Assembly (NCBI GenBank): GCA_040757295.1
Contig: JBFLXH010000054.1
Location: 1-16,866 of the forward strand
Reading direction: 5' to 3'
DNA from: JAGXSE01 sp040757295
GTDB taxonomy: Bacteria; Bacillota; PH28-bin88
Length of the DNA: 16,866 nucleotides
Shown here in pieces: positions 7,885-13,646 of this stretch. The notes below the pieces were generated by a model. It was given only the letters and a program-made list of their open reading frames with translations, did no database searches and was not told where the DNA came from. A program made the translations under genes and the position numbers. How positions within the stretch are numbered: position 1 is the first letter of the stretch; the number at the start of each line of letters is the position of its first letter.

Positions 7885-8999
7885 TGTTTGTACCGTTGTC
7901 GTCTCCGGACATTACGGAAAAGGAAATAACAGCCGTAAACGAAGTGCTCCAGACCCGGTTTTTGGCCCTGGGGCCGAAGCTGGTGGAGTTTGAAGAAAAG
8001 ATGGCAGGCTATGTGGGGCGAAGATTCGGAGTGGCGGTGAACAGCGGCACCAGCGGCCTGCACCTGCTGGTGCGTGCCCTGGGCATCGGGGAAGGGGACG
8101 AGGTGATTACCACCCCTTTCAGCTTCATTGCCTCGGCCAACTGCATTTTGTTTGAGCGGGCGCGGCCCGTGTTTGTGGACATTGATCCCGATACGTTGAA
8201 TATCAACCCCGGGTTGATTGAGGACGCCATTACACCCAAAACTAAGGCTATTCTGCCGGTACACGCCTTTGGCCAGCCGGCGGAGATGGACACGATCATG
8301 GAGATTGCGGAGCGTCACGGATTGAAGGTGATCGAGGACGCCTGCGAGGCTATCGGCGCCAAATACCAGGGCGAGATGGCCGGCACCTTCGGGGACGGGG
8401 CAGTTTTCGCCTTTTACCCCAACAAGCAGATGACCACCGGCGAGGGCGGCATGATTGTCACCGATAATGAGGAGGTAGCCCGGTTGTGCCGGAGTATGCG
8501 CAACCAGGGCCGGGGGGAAGGCGGCGGCTGGCTGGACCACGAGCGGCTGGGGTTCAACTACCGGATGGACGAGCTGTCGTCAGCGCTGGGGCTCGCCCAG
8601 TTGGAACGCCTGCCGGAGATGCTGACCAGGCGGGCGCAAGTGGCGGAGATGTATAACCGGCGGCTGGCGGAATTGGAAGAAGTACGGGTACCTTACGTTT
8701 CCCCCCAGGTGGAAATGAGCTGGTTTGTTTACGTGATCCGCCTGTCAGAAGAAATAAACCGGGACGCGGTGATGGCCCATTTGCGATTTTGCGGCGTCCA
8801 GTGCCGTCCCTATTTTACGCCCATCCACCTGCAGCCCTTCTACCGGCAGATGTTCGGGTACAAGGAAGGGGACTTCCCTGTTACCGAAAAGGCAGGCAGG
8901 TCTGTGGTGGCCCTGCCTTTCTTCAATAACCTGCAGGAAGAACAGGTGGACTACGTGGTGCGGACCCTGAAAGAGGCTATTGCCATTTACCGGGATTGA
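7884..8999 (+). CDS. pglE: PLP-dependent DegT/DnrJ/EryC1/StrS aminotransferase (PglE/EpsN type)
   Basis: This enzyme transfers an amino group, usually from glutamate, to the C4 ketone of the UDP-4-keto-6-deoxy sugar made by the dehydratase downstream. The 371 residues fit this fold-type I family. NSGTSGLHLLVRAL (53-66) is the phosphate-binding region of the cofactor site. VIEDACEAIGAKY (149-161) holds the Asp that contacts the pyridine nitrogen. Lys181 in FYPNKQMTTGEGGM forms the Schiff base. A following RNQGR and the FNYRMDELSSALGLAQL segment are family hallmarks. The start is GTG 7884 behind GGGAGGAAGG, overlapping the previous stop. It is GC-rich. The exact sugar made (UDP-4-amino-4,6-dideoxy-GlcNAc) is inferred from the four-gene set. 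Confidence 0.93.
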   Translation: MFVPLSSPDITEKEITAVNEVLQTRFLALGPKLVEFEEKMAGYVGRRFGVAVNSGTSGLHLLVRALGIGEGDEVITTPFSFIASANCILFERARPVFVDIDPDTLNINPGLIEDAITPKTKAILPVHAFGQPAEMDTIMEIAERHGLKVIEDACEAIGAKYQGEMAGTFGDGAVFAFYPNKQMTTGEGGMIVTDNEEVARLCRSMRNQGRGEGGGWLDHERLGFNYRMDELSSALGLAQLERLPEMLTRRAQVAEMYNRRLAELEEVRVPYVSPQVEMSWFVYVIRLSEEINRDAVMAHLRFCGVQCRPYFTPIHLQPFYRQMFGYKEGDFPVTEKAGRSVVALPFFNNLQEEQVDYVVRTLKEAIAIYRD

Positions 9000-9091
9000 C
9001 GGGTTGAACTAATGCGGTGATTGCAGCAGGAACCGGAAATTTGATGGGGAATGTAATTATTACCATGAGTTTGCGATAGGGGGAGAACCCT

Positions 9092-11044
9092 GTGAGTCGT
9101 CCGAAACGGATGCTTATTCTAATGGCGGTGGATGCCGTCCTGGTAAATGCGGCGCTTTTGCTCGCCCTGTGGCTTCGCTTTGACGGTACTGTTCCTCGCC
9201 AATACATATTTTCTTACCAACAATTGGCGCTGGTCTTTACTGTAGTACGGCTGGCCTGTTTCTATGCCTTTGGGCTTTACAACCGCCTGTGGCAGTATGC
9301 CAGTGTGGGTGAATTGCTTTCTATTTTAAGTGCAGTTACTGTGGGCACCCTGGTAAATATTAGCTATGCGTACTTCCAGATGCAGGGCAGTACCTTTCCC
9401 CTGCCGCGGAGCGTCTTTGCCCTGTCCTGGATGCTGAATATTCTTTTTATTGGCGGGTCGCGCCTTTCCTGGCGGTTGTTCCGGGACTACGGGCTTAAAC
9501 CGGTACGGGTGCGTGCCGGCAAGCCTGTGCTGATTGTAGGTGCGGGTGATGCCGGGGCGGCGGTGGCCCGGGAGTTAAAAAATTACAATGGCCATAAGAG
9601 TGTACCCATCGGGTTTGTGGATGACGACCCGGCCAAGCAAAGGCTGGAAATGTTCGGGTTGCCGGTGCTGGGGCGGCGGCAGGACATCCCCCGGCTGGTG
9701 GAGGACTATGGGGTTGAAGAGATTATCATCGCCATTCCTTCCGCACCGGGGCGGGTGATCCGGGAGATTGTGGACATCTGCCAGGCCACTCCCGCCAAGC
9801 TGAAGATCCTACCGGGGATTTACGAGTTGATTGACGGGCGGGTGTCCGTCAGCCAGATCCGGGAGGTGCAGGTGGAGGACATCCTGGGCCGGGAGCCGGT
9901 GCAGGTGGACCTGGAGTCAATGGCCGGATACCTTGCCGGCCGGGTAGTGCTGGTTACCGGTGCGGGTGGTTCTATTGGTTCTGAGCTTTGCCGCCAAGTG
10001 GCGCAGTTTGGCCCGCGGAAGCTGGTTCTCCTTGGACATGGGGAGAACAGCATCTACGAGATCCACCAGGAACTGCGGGATAACAACACCGAACTGGACC
10101 TGGTGGCAGTGATAGTGGACGTTAAGGATGCTGGGGCCGTTAACGATGTCTTCAGCAGGTACCAGCCGCAGGTGGTATTCCACGCCGCAGCCCACAAGCA
10201 CGTCCCGCTGATGGAGGAAAACCCTGCTGAGGCGTTAAAGAACAATATCCTGGGGACCTGGTGCGTCGCCCGTGCCGCCCACCGGCACCGGGCGGAAGCC
10301 TTTATTTTTGTTTCCACCGATAAAGCGGTGAACCCCACCAGTATCATGGGCGCCACCAAGCGGGTGGCGGAGATGGTGGTGCAGGAAATATCCCGTACCA
10401 GCCAGACCCGGTTCGCGGCGGTGCGGTTCGGCAACGTGCTGGGCAGCCGCGGCAGCGTGGTGCCCCTTTTCAAGAAGCAGATTGCCCGGGGCGGGCCGGT
10501 AACGGTTACCCACCCGGAAATGACCCGCTACTTCATGACCATCCCCGAGGCGGTGCAGCTGGTCATCCAGGCGGGAGCCCTGGCCCGGAGCGGGGAAGTG
10601 TTTATCCTGGACATGGGCGAACCGGTAAAGATTGTTGATTTGGCCAGGAGCATGATCCGGCTCTCCGGCTTTGAGCCGGATGAGGACATCGAGATAGTAT
10701 ACACCGGCATCCGGCCCGGAGAGAAGTTGTACGAAGAGATCCTTACCTCTGAGGAAGGGATCGGCGCTACCCGCCACCAGCGGATCTTTGTGGCCAGGCC
10801 GGAAGGAGTTAATGCTGCTGCCCTGGAACGGCTGTTGCATACGGTAGGACAACCTGGCTGGATCGGTGGCGAGGAAGAGGTAATTGCCCTCCTGCGGTCT
10901 GTCCTTCCCGCCTTCCGTTCGGACACGCAGGGGCTGGCGGAGGATAGTGGGGCTGTTGTCAGTGATCTGCAAGCCAAACCAGCGCGGGATGCCCGGGGTT
11001 TGCTTGCCCGTGAGGAAAGACCCGGGTTGGCCCAGTCGGGATAG
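9092..11044 (+). CDS. pglF: Membrane-bound UDP-GlcNAc 4,6-dehydratase (PglF/EpsC/CapD type)
   Basis: It catalyses the first bacillosamine step, conversion of UDP-GlcNAc to its 4-keto-6-deoxy form. The 650 residues are normal for the large membrane form. Four hydrophobic helices lie near 7-30, 44-63, 74-95 and 107-123. A first nucleotide-binding fold has VLIVGAGDAGAAVAREL (146-162), and a second NAD-binding domain begins VLVTGAGGSIGSEL (286-299). STDKAVNPTSIMGATKR (408-424) has Met419 where ordinary short-chain dehydrogenases have the catalytic Tyr, and Lys423; Met there is a known hallmark of the PglF/WbpM/FlaA1 group. The end (about 610-650) is a polar, probably disordered tail. The start is GTG 9092 behind AGGGGGAG. 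It lies 92 bases after pglE, so it may be translated independently. Confidence 0.94.
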   Translation: MSRPKRMLILMAVDAVLVNAALLLALWLRFDGTVPRQYIFSYQQLALVFTVVRLACFYAFGLYNRLWQYASVGELLSILSAVTVGTLVNISYAYFQMQGSTFPLPRSVFALSWMLNILFIGGSRLSWRLFRDYGLKPVRVRAGKPVLIVGAGDAGAAVARELKNYNGHKSVPIGFVDDDPAKQRLEMFGLPVLGRRQDIPRLVEDYGVEEIIIAIPSAPGRVIREIVDICQATPAKLKILPGIYELIDGRVSVSQIREVQVEDILGREPVQVDLESMAGYLAGRVVLVTGAGGSIGSELCRQVAQFGPRKLVLLGHGENSIYEIHQELRDNNTELDLVAVIVDVKDAGAVNDVFSRYQPQVVFHAAAHKHVPLMEENPAEALKNNILGTWCVARAAHRHRAEAFIFVSTDKAVNPTSIMGATKRVAEMVVQEISRTSQTRFAAVRFGNVLGSRGSVVPLFKKQIARGGPVTVTHPEMTRYFMTIPEAVQLVIQAGALARSGEVFILDMGEPVKIVDLARSMIRLSGFEPDEDIEIVYTGIRPGEKLYEEILTSEEGIGATRHQRIFVARPEGVNAAALERLLHTVGQPGWIGGEEEVIALLRSVLPAFRSDTQGLAEDSGAVVSDLQAKPARDARGLLAREERPGLAQSG

Positions 11045-11055
11045 GAGTGATTCAT

Positions 11056-11952
11056 TTGAAACCTGTACGCAAAGCCATCATCCCGGCGGCGGGGTTGGGG
11101 ACCCGGTTTTTGCCGGCCACCAAGGCCCAGCCCAAGGAGATGCTGCCCATAGTGGATAAGCCAACCATCCAGTACATAGTGGAAGAAGCGGTGGCCTCGG
11201 GGATTGAGGACATCATTATCGTCACCGGCCGGGGGAAGCGGGCCATTGAGGACCACTTCGACCGTTCCATCGAGATGGAGGTTGCCCTGGAACAGAAGGG
11301 TAATCATGAACTGCTGGGCCTGGTGCGGGAGATCAGCGAGCTGGTGGACATCCATTACGTAAGGCAGAAGGAGCCCCGGGGGTTGGGGCACGCGGTGTGG
11401 TGCGCGCGGAAGTTCATCGGGGACGAGCCCTTTGCGGTGCTGCTGGGAGACGACGTGATCGACTCCAGGGTGCCCTGCCTGAAGCAGATGCTGGAGGTAT
11501 ACCAGCGGTGGGGCGGCACGGTGCTGGGCGTGCAGGAGGTAAGGGTGGAGGATACCGGGAAATACGGGATCGTCAGGCCGGAGCACGTGGCACCCGGCCT
11601 GTACCGGGTAAAGGACCTGGTGGAAAAGCCCCACCCGGCAGAAGCCCCCTCCACATTGGCGGTACTCGGGCGGTATATCATCCAGCCGGAGGTATTCGAC
11701 TTCCTGGAGAAACAGGAGCCGGGCGCGGGCGGGGAGATCCAGCTCACTGACGCCCTGCGGTCCCTGGCCAGGGAGCGGCCCATGTATGCTTATGTGTTCG
11801 AGGGGCGCCGTTATGATGTGGGGGATCGGTTGGGCTTTTTGCAGGCTACGGTGGAGTTCGCCCTAAAGCGGGAGGACTTGCGGGAGCCGTTCCGGCAGTA
11901 CCTGGAGGGACTGGTGCGCAGGTTGCCGGCTGTAATGGCGGAAGGGGCCTAA
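11056..11952 (+). CDS. galU: UTP-glucose-1-phosphate uridylyltransferase
   Basis: GalU makes UDP-glucose from UTP and glucose-1-phosphate, the donor for glucosylated polysaccharide and the substrate that GalE converts to UDP-galactose. The start reads KAIIPAAGLGTRFLPATKAQPKEM; this contains the nucleotide-binding GLGTRFLP and catalytic-site Lys23. EEAVASGIEDIIIVTGRGK, LLGDDVI and VEKPHP follow as in Firmicute GalU proteins. I chose TTG 11056 because AGGAG at 11043-11047 is eight bases upstream and MKPVRKAIIP matches the family start; GTG 11047 sits on that ribosome site itself. The gene starts 12 bases after pglF and is probably cotranscribed with it. It closes the plus-strand polysaccharide run. 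No clear terminator follows. Confidence 0.95.
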   Translation: MKPVRKAIIPAAGLGTRFLPATKAQPKEMLPIVDKPTIQYIVEEAVASGIEDIIIVTGRGKRAIEDHFDRSIEMEVALEQKGNHELLGLVREISELVDIHYVRQKEPRGLGHAVWCARKFIGDEPFAVLLGDDVIDSRVPCLKQMLEVYQRWGGTVLGVQEVRVEDTGKYGIVRPEHVAPGLYRVKDLVEKPHPAEAPSTLAVLGRYIIQPEVFDFLEKQEPGAGGEIQLTDALRSLARERPMYAYVFEGRRYDVGDRLGFLQATVEFALKREDLREPFRQYLEGLVRRLPAVMAEGA

Positions 11953-11983
11953 TGAACCGCTAATCGCTGGTGGGGGGTCGTCA

Positions 11984-12097
11984 ATGAGGAAATATATGTC
12001 GATGCCTCATCCAGGAATTGTTCTGGGTCGGGCATGTCTCGGAGAGCTGCTGGACGATGGATTCGTGACAGAAATAATCGTGGTCAAATTACATTGA
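11984..12097 (+). pseudogene. Possible HigA-type antitoxin N-terminal remnant (37 codons)
   Basis: A run of GGGGGG precedes ATG 11984. The frame reads MRKYMSMPHPGIVLGRACLG and continues through VTEIIVV to TGA 12095-12097. HPG-x-x-L near the N-terminus followed by a Cys-Leu pair and VTE resembles the opening of HigA antitoxins (HPGEVL...VTEAA), but the helix-turn-helix core is absent. It stops inside the -35 box of the next promoter. The similarity is by eye, so this may be an unrelated short frame. Confidence 0.28.
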
Positions 12098-12122
12098 TTG
12101 TCTCGCGAATCCCGCGTATAAT
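12094..12122 (+). promoter_or_regulatory. Sigma-A type promoter of the antitoxin/MNT/HEPN operon
   Basis: TTGATT at 12094-12099 and a perfect TATAAT at 12117-12122 are 17 bases apart, an almost ideal housekeeping promoter. Transcription would start near 12129, leaving a short leader before the antitoxin start. The spacer contains TCTCGCGA (12101-12108), whose exact inverted copy TCGCGAGA lies at 12172-12179 at the start of the antitoxin gene. Antitoxins of this fold repress their own promoters, so these could be operator half-sites, though an 8-bp match is limited evidence. Confidence 0.8.
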
Positions 12123-12164
12123 AGAGTAAGAAAAGTAAAGAAATTAAAGAAAGTGGGTGCCGAT

Positions 12165-12440
12165 GTGGACATCGCGAGAATTTCATCGAAGGGGCAGGTA
12201 ACAATCCCCATTGAAATCCGGAAGAAGCTCGGCTTAAAAGAGGGCGATAAGGTTGTCTTTCTGGAGAAGGACAACAATGTCATCCTGATCAACTCGAATA
12301 GGCTTGCCTTTGAGGAGTTGCAAAAGGAGATGGCCGGAGAAGCCGAAAAAGCCGGAATCAACAGCGAGCAGGACGTTGTTAATTTGGTCAAAGAGGTGAG
12401 GCAGAAGATCTGGGAGGAACGATATGAGGGTAATGCTTGA
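12165..12440 (+). CDS. AbrB/MazE-fold (SpoVT-AbrB domain) antitoxin
   Basis: This small DNA-binding antitoxin has 91 residues from GTG 12165. IARISSKGQVTIPIEIRKKL at residues 3-22 is the AbrB swapped-hairpin signature, followed by LGLKEGDKVVFLEKDNNVIL. The rest is an acidic helix (EELQKEMAGEAEKAG) of the kind that clamps a cognate PIN toxin. GTG 12153, four codons earlier, is also possible; I prefer 12165 because family members begin MDIAKISSKGQ. The domain probably binds and represses its own promoter. It overlaps the truncated PIN frame by 17 bases, the classic antitoxin-toxin arrangement. The antitoxin looks intact although its toxin partner is not. Confidence 0.87.
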   Translation: MDIARISSKGQVTIPIEIRKKLGLKEGDKVVFLEKDNNVILINSNRLAFEELQKEMAGEAEKAGINSEQDVVNLVKEVRQKIWEERYEGNA

Positions 12441-12561
12441 CACGAACATTCTGATTTCATCAAAGATCGCGGACGATTTCAATAGCGTGTTGAGCAGCCA
12501 GATCATCGAGGAATTGCAGATGGTTATCAATCCGCGAAAAGGAGGAAAGGAGGCAGGGTAA
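12424..12561 (+). pseudogene. Collapsed PIN-domain toxin (VapC-like), 45 codons
   Basis: ATG 12424 inside the antitoxin end opens MRVMLDTNILISS, the first strand of a PIN-domain RNase with its metal-binding Asp6 and the DTN motif. After a short unrelated-looking join it reads VLSSQIIEELQMVI, the second conserved PIN segment with its Glu, then ends at TAA 12559-12561. In whole PIN proteins, roughly 135-145 residues long, these two segments are further apart, and the two C-terminal acidic motifs that complete the active site follow. The frame therefore appears to have an internal in-frame deletion plus loss of the C-terminal two thirds. It is almost certainly inactive. The stop overlaps the next start (TAATG), so translation coupling to the MNT gene survives. 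Confidence 0.8.
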
Positions 12562-12908
12562 TGAGCCGACAAACGGTTGATGATGATTATGGGTCGCAAG
12601 ATAGCATTTTGCTTACACGTTGCCGGGAGGCAATAAAAGAAATTGCTCCCGAGGCGACAGTTATTCTTTATGGATCCCGGGCCAGAGGAGACGCGAAGCC
12701 GGATTCTGATTATGACCTGTTAATCTTGCTGGAGGAAAAGGCAAATTGGATGTTAGAAGACCGGATACGCCAGAGCCTGTACCCCCTTGAGTTAGAAACA
12801 GGAGCCGTTTTAACCGTCACCTGCTATGGCAAGGAAGAGTGGTACTCGCCGATTTATCAAGCTATGCCTTTCGTACGGAACGTGGAGCGAGAGGGTATCG
12901 CTTTATGA
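12561..12908 (+). CDS. Minimal nucleotidyltransferase (MNT) domain protein, partner of the HEPN gene
   Basis: This 115-residue protein belongs to the pol-beta-like nucleotidyltransferase group that pairs with HEPN proteins. VILYGSRARGDAKPDSDYDLLILL (34-57) contains the catalytic GS (38-39) and the metal-binding Asp50 and Asp52. The usual third acidic strand is not clear in ELETGAVLTVTCYGKEEW. In characterised MntA-HepT pairs the MNT protein is the antitoxin and adds AMP to the HEPN toxin; applying that here is inference. AAAAGGAGGAAAGGAGG before ATG 12561 is an unusually strong, doubled ribosome site. The stop overlaps the HEPN start by ATGA, indicating coupled translation. It shares the operon promoter upstream of the AbrB-type antitoxin. 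Confidence 0.87.
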   Translation: MSRQTVDDDYGSQDSILLTRCREAIKEIAPEATVILYGSRARGDAKPDSDYDLLILLEEKANWMLEDRIRQSLYPLELETGAVLTVTCYGKEEWYSPIYQAMPFVRNVEREGIAL

Positions 12909-13303
12909 ACGAGGAAATAAGCAAGTTGGTTTATTATCGACTGGATCGGGCCCATGAGTCTATTCGCGAGGCCGAACTTCTTCTGGATGCCGGTCATGCC
13001 AATACCTGTGTTAATCGTCTCTACTATGCATGTTTTTATGCTGTATCAGCCCTTTTGTTGGCGAAGGGGCATTCCTCACCCAAACATAGTGGCGTCAGAT
13101 CCCTTTTCCATCAAAAAATAGTGAAACCTGGACTGGTTGAAGTAGCCATGGGACATCTGTATGATAGGTTATTTGATAGCCGTCAAAAATCGGATTATGC
13201 TGATCTGGTGAAATTTGAGATAATGGATGTACGGCCTTGGGTAGTGGAAGTTAAAGCGTTTGTTGGTAAGATCGGGGGAATAATCACGGATGAAAAACAA
13301 TAG
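12905..13303 (+). CDS. HEPN domain protein (PF05168-like), probable toxin of the MNT/HEPN pair
   Basis: This all-helical protein has 132 residues from ATG 12905, which overlaps the MNT stop. YYRLDRAHESIREAELLLDAG (10-30) is the first HEPN helix. VNRLYYACFYAVSALLLAKG (36-55) is the highly conserved second helix, KHSGVRSLF (60-68) follows, and the C-terminal helix has FDSRQKSDYADLV. HEPN proteins of this type are often RNases, but the canonical R-x4-6-H RNase motif is not obvious. Arg93 and Asp97-Tyr98 (R-x3-D-Y) stand where that motif would be, as in several PF05168 members. The activity is therefore uncertain: a toxin held by its MNT partner, or a nucleotide-binding helper. An in-frame GTG further upstream, inside the MNT gene, is unlikely to be the start. 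Confidence 0.87.
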   Translation: MNEEISKLVYYRLDRAHESIREAELLLDAGHANTCVNRLYYACFYAVSALLLAKGHSSPKHSGVRSLFHQKIVKPGLVEVAMGHLYDRLFDSRQKSDYADLVKFEIMDVRPWVVEVKAFVGKIGGIITDEKQ

Positions 13304-13318
13304 CAAAAAACAATAGCA

Positions 13319-13374
13319 TATGCACAAGGGTATGCACAAGTGGTATGCACAAGTATGCACAAGGGGACGGTTCT
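13319..13374. repeat. Cluster of four TATGCACAAG repeats ending in GGGGACGGTTCT
   Basis: TATGCACAAG occurs at 13319, 13331, 13344 and 13354, with starts 12, 13 and 10 bases apart, in the same direction. The last copy runs into GGGGACGGTTCT (13363-13374). ACAAGGGGACGGTTCT-like strings are, to my memory, scattered through Peptococcaceae genomes near small IS200/REP-type transposases. The cluster lies just past the HEPN stop and just before the IS91-like element. Confidence 0.7.
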
Positions 13375-13646
13375 AAAAGGGTTCAATCGGAAGTTTTGCG
13401 CGAAAAAGGCTCAACTCTCGCCTAACAGCAGAAGCTAAGCTTAAGTAAAGACCCGCAAAATTTTCGATTGCCCAGAAGAACGAAGTTGCGGGGTGCTATG
13501 GGATTTGAATCTTCCTGGCCCCCCGTTTTTTTGTCGTCTTTATGGCTAGTTATCACATATGGACCAATTCGAGGGGGCAATAAACGGGTAGAAGCCGCTT
13601 TTAGGCATAGTTCCCCCCTCCCCCACGGGCCTGGAAGGTGTCATGT
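13375..13646. other. Non-coding stretch, probable 3' (oriIS-side) end of the IS91-family element
   Basis: No gene is visible here. In IS91-family elements the replication-origin end lies 3' of the transposase, which is this side because the transposase reads leftward and stops at 13647. The stretch is rich in foldable pieces: CCCGCAA (13452-13458) with inverted TTGCGGG (13486-13492), and a CGGGG/CCCCG hairpin followed by seven T. IS91-type target tetranucleotides (GTTC, complement GAAC) occur at 13370 and 13381, near where the element could end. The exact boundary cannot be fixed from one copy. Confidence 0.45.
13489..13532 (+). terminator. Possible rho-independent terminator
   Basis: CGGGG (13489-13493) pairs with CCCCG (13521-13525), with an inner GATT/AATC helix, and seven T follow at 13526-13532. 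It would stop plus-strand transcripts coming from the MNT/HEPN operon, or it may be part of the IS91-type end. Confidence 0.4.

Noticed and set aside
9820..11783. Long minus-strand frames (up to 368 codons) opposite pglF and galU
   Set aside because: High GC content removes stop codons on the opposite strand; the plus-strand genes carry all recognisable motifs.
13319..13374. The TATGCACAAG cluster as a CRISPR array or plasmid iteron origin
   Set aside because: The repeats are too short, with spacers of 0-3 bases, and there are no cas or replication-initiator genes nearby.
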